In this document: in pieces, positions 1-7,092 of the stretch
How positions within the stretch are numbered: the first letter of the stretch is position 1
How the letters are laid out: every line of letters begins with the position of its first letter
Assembly (NCBI GenBank): GCA_039191215.1
Contig: JBCCXT010000051.1
Coordinates: 1-28,495 of the forward strand
Direction: 5' to 3'
DNA: 28,495 nt
Origin: HKCCE3408 sp039191215
GTDB taxonomy: Bacteria > Pseudomonadota > Alphaproteobacteria > Rhodobacterales > Rhodobacteraceae
Made by a program: the position numbers and the translations under genes
The notes under the pieces: model-generated
Database searches by the model: none
Told to the model about the DNA's origin: nothing
Seen by the model: only the letters and a program-made list of their open reading frames with translations

Positions 1-93
1 CCCGAACCCGTCCTAATGGAGGCCGATTGAACCCAAAATCGCGATGCCGCGACGCACTGGCAGACAGCAACAGCCAGAGCAAGGATGCGGCAG

Positions 94-1833
94 ATGACGA
101 CGAAATACGGAACAAATGGCAGCGATTTGCTGACCGGGACGCAATTTGAGGACACACTTTTTGGGCTGGCTGGCAACGATCTGCTTTACGGCTATGGCGG
201 CGGTGATTTTCTTGTCGGCGGCGCTGGTGATGACACAGCCTTTGGCGGTTCAGGTAACGACAATATCTCTGGCGATCAGGGTGATGACAGCCTCGTCGGT
301 GGGGCAGGCGATGACATGATCCGGGGTGGCTCGGGTGATGACACAATGCTCGGCGGTGATGATGACGATTGGCTCGAAGGCGGCGCCGGTGGCGATTGGA
401 TGCAAGGTGACGCAGGCAATGATACCGCCGATTACACAAGCTCGACCGGCACGGTTTGGGTGACACTCAATGCCGGTTTGGGGTTTTACGGCCATGCCCA
501 GGGCGACCGGCTGTTTAACATCGAGAACCTGCGCGGCTCGCAATATACCGACTGGCTGCAAGGGGATGCGCGTGCCAACAAAATCGAGGGGCAAGACGGC
601 AATGATGTGATCGAGGGCCTTGCCGGTGATGATATGTTGCAGGGTGGCGCCGGCAATGACCAGATCGATGGCGGCTCGGGCAATGACAGCCTTTATGGTG
701 ATGCGGGCGACGACAACTTGTTCGGCGGCGCCGATGACGATTGGCTGGCACCCGGACTCGGCGATGCGACAATTGATGGCGGCGACGGCATCGACACTTT
801 GGACTTGCGTGTTTCCAACGATTTCTGCGGCTGGACTGTGGATCTGGCCGAGGGTACCGGCTCACGCCTAAAGCCTTTTTTGATCAACATGCCCGGCTCT
901 GGCGAGGATGCGGAGACAGCAAGCATTGATCGGGCGGAGACGCTGACCCACGGCACCGGCCTAGAGGCGCTGTTGGACATGTGCGGGCTTTGGCCGTTTC
1001 CAAACCGAAAGCTGGCGGCAGATGCACCAGCGCCAGCCGCAGATGGCGAGCCGGGCGGTCAAACCGAGACGGAGATAAGCTGGACAACCGGCGGCAATTC
1101 AATGGGTCTTTTGCCATTCCCGGATGAGCCCATGTCCGACCTTGCAGCTGAGCCCTTCTTCACGCCTGAGCAGATGCAAGCCTTCAGCGATACCAGTCTG
1201 CCGCTTGCGCCCTGGTTCGACGACAAGCCGGAGCTTTTTGAGCCCGATCTGGGCATCTTCAATCCCAAGCCCGCGGACTATCGATGGGAGCTGACCATCG
1301 AAGGGATCGAGAACATCGTCGGGTCGCATGGCGATGACCTACTTTTGGGCAATGCCCTCGACAATGAGATTTACGGCCGGTTGGGCGACGATGTGATCGA
1401 GGGCCGTGGCGGCAATGACCTCATTTATGACGCCTGGGGCAACAATACCATGCAGGGCGGTGACGGGGAGGATTGGATGATCTCAGCTGGTGGCGATCTT
1501 ACCGCTGAGATGACCGGCGGGGCCGATGCGGACCACTTCATCTTTGTATGGCTGGATCTTTACGCGCTCACGCCCGGCTCACGCGGGTCGATCACCGATT
1601 TCGAGCAGGGCGACACAATCTATCTCGACGATACAACCCTTCCCGGCCCGCTTAACTTTATCGGTGGCGCGGCGTTCGATGGCACGGCGCCTCAGGCCCG
1701 GGTTGCGCAATCGGGCGCAACCGCGCTGGTCGAAATTGATCGCATCGGCAACGGTGATGCTGATTGGTCGATCGAGTTGGCGCTGCAGGACCCGGGCCAT
1801 ACCCTAACGGCGGCCGATTTTATCATGCTATGA
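94..1833 (+). CDS. RTX-type calcium-binding repeat protein, probably secreted by a type I system
   Basis: A 579-residue acidic protein built from glycine/aspartate nonapeptides of the GGxGxDxUx type (for example GGAGDDTAF and GGSGNDNIS). Repeats form three blocks: roughly residues 25–115, 160–230 and 405–460. Blocks two and three each start with a NIEN(L/I)xGS motif. Such repeats fold into calcium-binding beta-rolls and are typical of proteins exported by type I (ABC–MFP–TolC) systems. There is no Sec signal peptide, and the C-terminus ends in a short hydrophobic tail (ADFIML) like many type I substrates. Residues about 264–394 form a non-RTX, Pro-rich insert. I chose ATG 94 over ATG 85 because AAGGA (81–85) lies 8 nt before it. 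No catalytic domain is recognisable, and no secretion genes lie in the window. The gene converges on gntR. Confidence 0.85.
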   Translation: MTTKYGTNGSDLLTGTQFEDTLFGLAGNDLLYGYGGGDFLVGGAGDDTAFGGSGNDNISGDQGDDSLVGGAGDDMIRGGSGDDTMLGGDDDDWLEGGAGGDWMQGDAGNDTADYTSSTGTVWVTLNAGLGFYGHAQGDRLFNIENLRGSQYTDWLQGDARANKIEGQDGNDVIEGLAGDDMLQGGAGNDQIDGGSGNDSLYGDAGDDNLFGGADDDWLAPGLGDATIDGGDGIDTLDLRVSNDFCGWTVDLAEGTGSRLKPFLINMPGSGEDAETASIDRAETLTHGTGLEALLDMCGLWPFPNRKLAADAPAPAADGEPGGQTETEISWTTGGNSMGLLPFPDEPMSDLAAEPFFTPEQMQAFSDTSLPLAPWFDDKPELFEPDLGIFNPKPADYRWELTIEGIENIVGSHGDDLLLGNALDNEIYGRLGDDVIEGRGGNDLIYDAWGNNTMQGGDGEDWMISAGGDLTAEMTGGADADHFIFVWLDLYALTPGSRGSITDFEQGDTIYLDDTTLPGPLNFIGGAAFDGTAPQARVAQSGATALVEIDRIGNGDADWSIELALQDPGHTLTAADFIML

Positions 1834-1859
1834 CGGCGCACAGCGCTGCCGCGCTTTGG

Positions 1860-2594
1860 CTATTTCTGCCGGGCGCGGCGCGCCGAGATTACGGTATCGG
1901 CCAGCTCTTGGGTGTAGCTTTCAAGTTCGGAAAGGGCGGCGATGGCCGAGTCCGCATCGTGGGCCTCAATGGCATCGGCGATTTTACTGTGAAAGGCCAC
2001 AATCGCGCCGCGAGAACGTGCCGTGAAGGTGATCATATTCATCAGCGGCTGCATGCCCTCAACCGCCCCAGCAAGCTGAAAACCCAAAACCGGGTTGTCT
2101 GCGGCATCAACCAAAGCTCGGTGGAAGGCAACGTCGGAGGCACAAAACGCCTCATCGCTCAGGTCGGGCTGCGATTGGCGATCCGCCTCACGGCGCATTT
2201 GGGCCAGGTGGTCGTCGGTGCGACGCTCTGCGGCCAGGGGCGCACAGGCCCGCTCCATGGCAAATCGCGCCTCGCAAGCGGTCTCAAACGCCACGTCATT
2301 CATGCTGAGCAGAAGCGCCGATTGGGTGACTTGCGCGTCATAGACTTCCGAAAAGCTCAGGCGGTTGACAAACGCGCCACCGGTCGCACCACGCTCCGTC
2401 CGGATCAGCGATTGCGCCGCCAGCCGTTTGAGCGCTTCGCGCACAGTTGATCGCGCGACAGCAAACTGATCGGCAAGCTCTGCCTCCGACGGCAGGCGCT
2501 CATCCACCATCAAGCGCCCGTCAAGAATTGCATCGCGGACCTGGCCGGCGATTTGGGCGGACAGATCTCCTGGTTTTGGACTTGCGTTTTTCAT
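1860..2594 (-). CDS. GntR family (FadR/FCD subfamily) transcriptional regulator
   Basis: A 244-residue protein. Residues about 11–78 are a winged helix-turn-helix typical of GntR proteins (LPSEAELADQFAVARSTVREAL, then the wing GATGGAFV). Residues about 85–235 are an all-helical FCD ligand-binding domain with the usual Asp/His metal-site start (D154, H158) and H202; the last canonical His position appears not to be His. FCD regulators typically sense small carboxylic acids or acyl derivatives. It is divergent from the DUF2182–DUF1326–dinB–dmdA–acuI unit, so it is the natural candidate regulator of that unit and of itself. A perfect inverted repeat begins at the base next to its start codon. 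No Shine-Dalgarno sequence precedes ATG 2594; the gene may be translated from a nearly leaderless mRNA. The inducer is unknown; a DMSP-pathway metabolite is an inference from context. Confidence 0.9.
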   Translation of the reverse strand: MKNASPKPGDLSAQIAGQVRDAILDGRLMVDERLPSEAELADQFAVARSTVREALKRLAAQSLIRTERGATGGAFVNRLSFSEVYDAQVTQSALLLSMNDVAFETACEARFAMERACAPLAAERRTDDHLAQMRREADRQSQPDLSDEAFCASDVAFHRALVDAADNPVLGFQLAGAVEGMQPLMNMITFTARSRGAIVAFHSKIADAIEAHDADSAIAALSELESYTQELADTVISARRARQK

Positions 2595-2620
2595 TTGTCA
2601 GACATTTAGATGTCTGACAA
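2595..2620. promoter_or_regulatory. Probable GntR operator: perfect 11-bp inverted repeat in the divergent gap
   Basis: TTGTCAGACAT (2595–2605), four spacer bases, then the exact reverse complement ATGTCTGACAA (2610–2620). Each arm contains GTCAGAC/GTCTGAC, i.e. the GT-N3-AC core recognised by FadR-subfamily GntR proteins (established for the family). It lies between the start codons of the divergent regulator and the DUF2182 gene, where it could control both. Assignment to this regulator is inference from position and motif. Confidence 0.75.
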
Positions 2621-2632
2621 TTACGCTGGCAA
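2605..2632 (-). promoter_or_regulatory. Candidate gntR promoter inside the operator
   Basis: On the minus strand TTGCCA (2632–2627) resembles a -35 box and TCTAAA (2610–2605) a -10 box, separated by 16 bp. The predicted transcript start is near 2598, only about four bases before the gntR ATG at 2594. This fits the absence of a ribosome-binding site and implies leaderless translation. The -10 lies at the centre of the operator, so a bound regulator would block its own promoter. Confidence 0.45.
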
Positions 2633-2650
2633 GAGGTTTGGGAGGATCTG

Positions 2651-3679
2651 ATGTCGGCACATCTTCTGCGCAACGCTGCCTGGCTAGGTTTCTTCGCCAC
2701 CATTTTGGTTTCCTGGGTCTGGCTTTACGGCATGTCCACCGGCATGGGTTTGGACCTGATTGGGCGCCCGACGATGCCGATGAACATGGACGGCATGGCC
2801 ATGGATGGCGCGGAGATGGGCGCGGCAGAGATGGGCGGCGCCGACACCGCCATGCCAATGGACGGCGCGGCCGACCAAGCAATGCCCGCGACACAGGACA
2901 TGGCGATGGACGCGGCGGCGCCCGCAGCGGGCGCGGCGGCTCTGGTTGATGCCCCGAGCATGGATATGGACAGCGAAAGCGGCATGGCGATGGAGGGCGG
3001 CTCCGACATGGCTATGGATGGCATGGCCATGGACGATATGGCTATGGACGGCATGGATATGTCAGCGATGACGCGCTTTGGGCCGCTTTGGGGCATGTGG
3101 TCGGTCATGATGGCGGCAATGATGCTGCCGACGCTTGTCCCGACCTTGCGCACCTACGAGGATCTGATGGTCTCTGCCGATGGCACGCGCGCGGGCTGGC
3201 TTGGCGTGCTGCTCGGCTATTTCGCCGTCTGGGTCGTGTTCGCGGCGGCCATTACCTTGGCCCAGATGGGGCTGTTGGCCAGCGGTCTTGTCGATACAAT
3301 GGGCATGCCAACATCGCGCTGGCTGGCAGCGGGTCTGTTGGTTGCCGTTGGCCTTTTTCAGTTCACCCGCGCAAAAGAGATTTGCCATGGTGTGTGCCAT
3401 ACGCCGATGACCTACTTCCTGGGTCATTGGCGCGCAGACTTTGTGGGCGGTTTGTGGATGGGCGTGGGCCTCGGCGCATTTTGCGCGGGCTGCTGCTGGG
3501 GCTTCATGTCACTTGGCTTTGTCGGCGGTATGATGAGCCTCTTGTGGATGGGTGCCGCGACGCTGTTCATGGTGATCGAAAAACTGCCCCAGATTGGGCG
3601 TATCGTGACAAAGCCGATGGGCGTGGCCCTGTGCTTGGGCGGCGTTGTCGTCGCGGCCTGGCCGTATTTGCAAGCTTAG
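2651..3679 (+). CDS. DUF2182 family integral membrane protein with Met-rich insert
   Basis: A 342-residue membrane protein of the DUF2182 family (predicted metal-binding integral membrane protein). TM1 is about residues 8–28, then a long soluble segment rich in Met/Asp/Gly/Ala (about 42–140), then further hydrophobic segments near 146–165, 183–205, 222–238, 263–292 and 322–340. Family-type Cys motifs are C245-x3-C249 (KEICHGVCHTP) and C278-x2-C281-C282 (FCAGCCWG), plausible metal or redox sites. GGAGG (2641–2645) lies 5 nt before ATG 2651. It is the first gene of a tight unit; the DUF1326 partner starts 9 nt after it, and DUF2182/DUF1326 adjacency is a recurrent pairing as I remember it. The metal and direction of action are unknown; methionine plus cysteine suggests soft metals such as copper. 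Confidence 0.85.
   Translation: MSAHLLRNAAWLGFFATILVSWVWLYGMSTGMGLDLIGRPTMPMNMDGMAMDGAEMGAAEMGGADTAMPMDGAADQAMPATQDMAMDAAAPAAGAAALVDAPSMDMDSESGMAMEGGSDMAMDGMAMDDMAMDGMDMSAMTRFGPLWGMWSVMMAAMMLPTLVPTLRTYEDLMVSADGTRAGWLGVLLGYFAVWVVFAAAITLAQMGLLASGLVDTMGMPTSRWLAAGLLVAVGLFQFTRAKEICHGVCHTPMTYFLGHWRADFVGGLWMGVGLGAFCAGCCWGFMSLGFVGGMMSLLWMGAATLFMVIEKLPQIGRIVTKPMGVALCLGGVVVAAWPYLQA
2774..3070 (+). repeat. Met-rich repeat segment within the DUF2182 gene
   Basis: This stretch encodes residues 42–140 of the DUF2182 protein and contains 25 methionines in 99 residues, arranged as degenerate MDG, AMDGM and MAMDD units. The DNA is correspondingly repetitive (ATGGCNATGGAYGGC-like units). The last third is the most regular (AMDGMAMDDMAMDGMDM). 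Met-rich runs of this kind are known from copper-handling proteins. Confidence 0.8.
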
Positions 3680-3688
3680 GAGGACGCT

Positions 3689-4402
3689 ATGGCACTCAGA
3701 AAACGCCCAGATGCGGATCGGCTACCGGTCAGCCAGCGTATCGACCAGCGCCGAGACAATCCGGCAAGGCGGCGCATGACGCCGCGGGATTGGGTGATCA
3801 AAGGTGAGCTTTTCCTGAATTGCTCTTGCACGGTTTTCTGCCCCTGCGTCGTCAGCCTTGGAAAGCACCCGCCGACCGAGGGCGATTGCCGCGCCTGGAT
3901 GGCGATTGCCATCGATGAAGGCCATTTCGAGGGCGAGGACCTCTCCGGTCTTAATGTCGGGCTGATGGTCGAGATACCAGGGCGCATGGCTGAAGGCGGC
4001 TGGAAGGTTGCGGCTTATGTCGATGAGCGCGCCAGCGGCAAGGCCTATCAGGGCATCCTGGAGATTTTCTCCGGCCAAGCCGGCGGAACAACAGGCCTTT
4101 TTACCTTGCTCGTCTCCGACATCATCGGCGCGGAGCGCGAGAAGGTCGAAATTGTGCGCGATGGCAAAAAGCGTGGCCTTTATGTCGGGCGCAAGATCCA
4201 AGGTGAGATCGAGATGATCGACGGCGCCTCGCCCGACCACCCGGTCATGATCTCAAACTCGAAATACTGGATGGGGCCGGACATCATCGCGGCGAAAGGC
4301 TTGAAAAGCCGCGTCCGTGATCTGGGCCGGGTCTGGGATTTCGGCGGTAAATCGGCCGAGATCTGCCCGATTGACTGGTCCGGAAGCGCAGGGGGCAAGT
4401 GA
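3689..4402 (+). CDS. DUF1326 domain-containing protein
   Basis: A 237-residue soluble protein of the DUF1326 family. The family signature is the clustered cysteine motif at C45-x-C47-x3-C51-x-C53 (NCSCTVFCPC), following a WVIKGELFLN strand. The rest is predicted beta-rich and lacks TM segments or a signal peptide. The four cysteines suggest metal or thiol chemistry, but no biochemical function is established that I know of. A perfect AGGAGG (3678–3683) precedes ATG 3689 by 5 nt. This start leaves a basic, low-complexity N-terminus of about 30 residues; an internal ATG at 3776 would start right at the domain. It lies 9 nt after the DUF2182 gene and 1 nt before the DinB gene. Confidence 0.85.
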   Translation: MALRKRPDADRLPVSQRIDQRRDNPARRRMTPRDWVIKGELFLNCSCTVFCPCVVSLGKHPPTEGDCRAWMAIAIDEGHFEGEDLSGLNVGLMVEIPGRMAEGGWKVAAYVDERASGKAYQGILEIFSGQAGGTTGLFTLLVSDIIGAEREKVEIVRDGKKRGLYVGRKIQGEIEMIDGASPDHPVMISNSKYWMGPDIIAAKGLKSRVRDLGRVWDFGGKSAEICPIDWSGSAGGK

Positions 4403-4403
4403 G

Positions 4404-4919
4404 GTGATCACCCCAGACTATTGCCAGACGATGGCGCGCTACAACGCCTGGCAGAACCAGTGGATGTACGCCGCCGCGGACGGCCTGTCGGAGGATGATC
4501 GGCGGCGCGACCGGGGGGCGTTTTGGGGCAGCATTCACGGCACACTTTGCCATCTTTACTGGGGCGATCTGGTCTGGATTGCCCGGTTTGACGGCGGCGA
4601 GGGTCCGCAGCATGGGTTGAAGGAAAGCATGGCCGCTTATGACTGGCCGATGCTGATGGGCGCGCGGCCAATGCTCGATGCGCGCATGGCGGCCTGGGCC
4701 TGGTCATTGGATGATGCAGGGCTCAGCGGCGATCTGACCTGGTATTCCGGCTCGGTCGACCGCGAGATGACGATGCCCAAGGCTGTTTGCGTCATGCAGC
4801 TATTTAACCACCAGACCCATCATCGCGGGCAGGTACACGCGATGCTGACCGCGTCCGGCATTCGGACACACGACACCGACCTACCATTTATGCCTGAAGA
4901 GGTTCCTGAATGGCGCTGA
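4404..4919 (+). CDS. DinB family protein (four-helix bundle, putative metal site)
   Basis: A 171-residue DinB-superfamily protein beginning VITPDYCQTMARYNAW, a typical opening for proteobacterial members. The likely metal triad is H50, H136 and H140 (H50 in GTLCHLYWGD; the others in NHQTHHRGQ). DinB proteins are four-helix bundles; some are thiol-dependent transferases or hydrolases, but most bacterial members are uncharacterised. I set the start at GTG 4404, one base after the DUF1326 stop, with AGGGGG at 4390–4395. Longer upstream reading runs through the DUF1326 gene and is not supported. Its 3' end overlaps dmdA by 10 nt, implying translational coupling. A role in DMSP metabolism is suggested only by this linkage. 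Confidence 0.85.
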   Translation: MITPDYCQTMARYNAWQNQWMYAAADGLSEDDRRRDRGAFWGSIHGTLCHLYWGDLVWIARFDGGEGPQHGLKESMAAYDWPMLMGARPMLDARMAAWAWSLDDAGLSGDLTWYSGSVDREMTMPKAVCVMQLFNHQTHHRGQVHAMLTASGIRTHDTDLPFMPEEVPEWR

Positions 4920-6016
4920 TCTCTCCTTCTGGTCGCTTGCGTCGCACCCCATTTTCAGAGGGGGTCGAGGCGGCGGGTGTGAAATCCTACTCCGTCTATA
5001 ACCACATGCTGTTGCCGACGGTTTTTAAATCCCCCGAAGAGGATTACCGGCACCTAAAGAGTGCAGTTCAGGTTTGGGACGTCGCGGTCGAGCGCCAGGT
5101 GGAATTGCGCGGCCCCGATGCAGGCCGTCTGATGCAAATGCTGACGCCGCGCGATCTGCGCGGCATGATGCCGGGGCAGTGCTTTTATCTGCCGATGGTC
5201 GATGAAACGGGTGGCATGCTCAACGACCCCGTCGGGCTGAAACTGTCCGAAGACCGCTATTGGATTTCCATTGCCGACAGCGATTTACTGTTTTGGGTCA
5301 AGGGTATCGCCTATGGCTACCGGTTGGATGTGCTGGTTGATGAACCCGATGTCTCGCCGCTCGCTGTGCAAGGCCCGTTGGCTGATGAGTTGATGGCGCG
5401 CGTCTTTGGTGACGCGGTCCGGGATATCCGGTTCTTTCGCTTTGGCTGGTTTGACTTTCAAGGGCGCAGCCTGGCTGTGGCGCGCTCTGGCTACTCCAAG
5501 CAGGGCGGGTTCGAGATCTATGTCGATGGCAGTGACCTTGGCATGCCGCTTTGGAATACGCTGATGGAGGCGGGCAAGGATCTCGATGTGCGGGCCGGTT
5601 GCCCGAACAATGCCGAGCGTATCGAAGGCGGCTTGCTGAGCTACGGCAACGACATGACGCGCGAAAACACCCCGCATGAATGTGGGCTGGGCCGGTTTTG
5701 CAACACGCAGACGGCGATTGGCTGTGTCGGGCGCGACGCGTTACTGCGCGTGGCCAAGGATGGGCCGGTCAAGCAGGTCCGCGCGATCGCGATCGAAGGC
5801 GAACAAGTGCCGCCCTGCGACAGGCTTTGGCCGATCATGGACGGCGAACACCAGGTCGGGCATGTAAGCTCGGCCGCCTGGTCGCCAGATTACGAGACCA
5901 ATGTGGCCATCGGCATGGTCCGCCTGACCCATTGGGACCCGTTTACCGATGTCGATGTGCTGCTGCCGACGGGCAAAGTCCGCGCGGCCACGGTTTACGC
6001 GGTATTTTGGAGCTGA
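4910..6016 (+). CDS. dmdA: Dimethylsulfoniopropionate (DMSP) demethylase DmdA
   Basis: A 368-residue GcvT-fold protein matching DmdA along its whole length, including the N-terminal RRTPFSxGVEAAGVKxYxVYNHMLLPT block, LTPRDLRGM, DETGGMLNDPV, ISIADSDLL, RSGYSKQGGFEIYV, GGLLSYGNDMTR and NTPHECGLG. DmdA transfers a methyl group from DMSP to tetrahydrofolate, giving 3-methylmercaptopropionate and 5-methyl-THF in the cytoplasm; this is the first step of the demethylation pathway in roseobacters and SAR11. Length agrees with the family (about 365–370). ATG 4910 has AAGAGG upstream and overlaps the dinB end by 10 nt. acuI follows after 20 nt. Later pathway genes (dmdB, dmdC, dmdD) are not in the window. 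A general glycine-cleavage T protein is unlikely given the DmdA-specific blocks. Confidence 0.95.
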   Translation: MALISPSGRLRRTPFSEGVEAAGVKSYSVYNHMLLPTVFKSPEEDYRHLKSAVQVWDVAVERQVELRGPDAGRLMQMLTPRDLRGMMPGQCFYLPMVDETGGMLNDPVGLKLSEDRYWISIADSDLLFWVKGIAYGYRLDVLVDEPDVSPLAVQGPLADELMARVFGDAVRDIRFFRFGWFDFQGRSLAVARSGYSKQGGFEIYVDGSDLGMPLWNTLMEAGKDLDVRAGCPNNAERIEGGLLSYGNDMTRENTPHECGLGRFCNTQTAIGCVGRDALLRVAKDGPVKQVRAIAIEGEQVPPCDRLWPIMDGEHQVGHVSSAAWSPDYETNVAIGMVRLTHWDPFTDVDVLLPTGKVRAATVYAVFWS

Positions 6017-6036
6017 CCGCTTGGAAGGAGACGATG

Positions 6037-7023
6037 ATGCAAGCTTTGATCGTAGAGAAGGATGACGACGGCAAGACCAGCGCGGATGTCCAAGAGATCA
6101 GCGAGGATCGCCTGCCAGAGGGGGATGTCACCATTGCCGTTGAATATTCCACGCTGAACTACAAAGACGGGCTCTGCATCGGCCCGGGCGGCGGGTTGGT
6201 CCGCGAATATCCGCATGTCCCAGGTATCGATTTTGCCGGCACGGTCGAGGCCTCCGATGATGCCCGTTACAAGCCGGGCGACAAGGTTGTGCTGACCGGC
6301 TGGCGCGTTGGTGAGGTTCATTGGGGCGGATATGCGCAAAAAGCGCGGGTGCGCGCTGATTGGCTTGTCCCGCTGCCCGAGGGCCTGACAACCCGTGCCG
6401 CGATGGCCGTTGGCACGGCAGGCTTCACCGCGATGCTGGCGGTTATGGCACTTGAAGATCATGGGCTAAGCCCTGAAAAGGGCGAGGTTTTGGTGACAGG
6501 GGCTGCGGGTGGTGTGGGCTCGGTCGCCACCGCTATTTTGGCCGCGTGCGGCTATCAGGCCGTCGGCGTGACCGGGCGGCCGGAACAAGCCGATTACCTC
6601 ACGGGCTTGGGTGCCAGTCGGATCGTGGCGCGCGAGGAACTGGCCGAAACCGTCAAACGTCCGTTGGAAAAAGAGGTGTGGGCGGGGTGCGTGGATGCCG
6701 TTGGCGGCGCGATGCTGGCCCGTGTTCTGGGGCAGATGCAATACGGCGCATCTGTGGCGGCTGTCGGCCTGGCAGGCGGGGCAGGTTTGCCCGCGACGGT
6801 GATCCCGTTCCTGCTGCGCGGGGTCAATCTGCTTGGCATCGATTCCGTCATGCAGCCTTATGACAACCGCGCCCGGGCCTGGGCCCGCATTGCCGCCGAT
6901 CTGCCGATGGACAAGCTTGAGGCGATGATCCATCCCGCCGGTCTGGCTGATCTGCCAGAACTCGGCGCGGCAATCCTGAAAGGTGGTGTGCGCGGTCGCG
7001 TCGTGGTTGATGTGAACAGCTAA
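6037..7023 (+). CDS. acuI: Acryloyl-CoA reductase AcuI (MDR family)
   Basis: A 328-residue medium-chain dehydrogenase/reductase of the YhdH/AcuI type. Motifs include STLNYKDGLCI, the GIDFAGTVEAS strand, VLTGWRVGEVHWGGYA and the NADPH-binding VTGAAGGVGSVATAILA. There is no zinc-alcohol-dehydrogenase cysteine set, as expected. AcuI reduces acryloyl-CoA to propionyl-CoA with NADPH, removing the toxic intermediate of the DMSP/acrylate cleavage route; in roseobacters it commonly sits directly after dmdA. AAGGAG (6025–6030) fits ATG 6037 (6-nt spacing); ATG 6034 directly before it is a possible alternative. It is the last gene of the five-gene unit; no clear terminator follows. Confidence 0.93.
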   Translation: MQALIVEKDDDGKTSADVQEISEDRLPEGDVTIAVEYSTLNYKDGLCIGPGGGLVREYPHVPGIDFAGTVEASDDARYKPGDKVVLTGWRVGEVHWGGYAQKARVRADWLVPLPEGLTTRAAMAVGTAGFTAMLAVMALEDHGLSPEKGEVLVTGAAGGVGSVATAILAACGYQAVGVTGRPEQADYLTGLGASRIVAREELAETVKRPLEKEVWAGCVDAVGGAMLARVLGQMQYGASVAAVGLAGGAGLPATVIPFLLRGVNLLGIDSVMQPYDNRARAWARIAADLPMDKLEAMIHPAGLADLPELGAAILKGGVRGRVVVDVNS

Positions 7024-7039
7024 GACCTGTCCGCACGCT

Positions 7040-7065
7040 TGATCTTTTCGCGCCCGCGTTAAGTT
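7040..7065 (+). promoter_or_regulatory. Candidate ECF (RpoE–ChrR type) sigma promoter before the photolyase
   Basis: TGATCT (7040–7045) and TAAGTT (7060–7065), 14 bp apart, resemble the TGATCC / TAAGA boxes that I recall for the singlet-oxygen sigma factor RpoE of Rhodobacter sphaeroides. Its core regulon there includes a photolyase and an adjacent CFA-synthase gene, the same pair found here. A transcript from it would start near 7070, after ATG 7069, which supports GTG 7093 as the translation start. One mismatch in the -35 and uncertainty about spacing keep this tentative. Confidence 0.4.
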
Positions 7066-7092
7066 GCGATGCGGGCCGGATGGGGGACAAGA

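Noticed and set aside
1..30. Possible 3' end of an upstream gene (frame 1 ending in TGA at 28–30).
   Set aside because: Only nine codons are in the window; nothing distinguishes it from chance.
1764..2450. Long open frame on the plus strand opposite gntR (228 codons).
   Set aside because: Antisense shadow of a well-supported GntR/FCD gene; composition is basic and no family is recognised.
3088..3807. Long plus-strand frame overlapping the DUF2182 and DUF1326 genes.
   Set aside because: Different frame of two clear genes, Arg/Gly-rich GC-driven translation.
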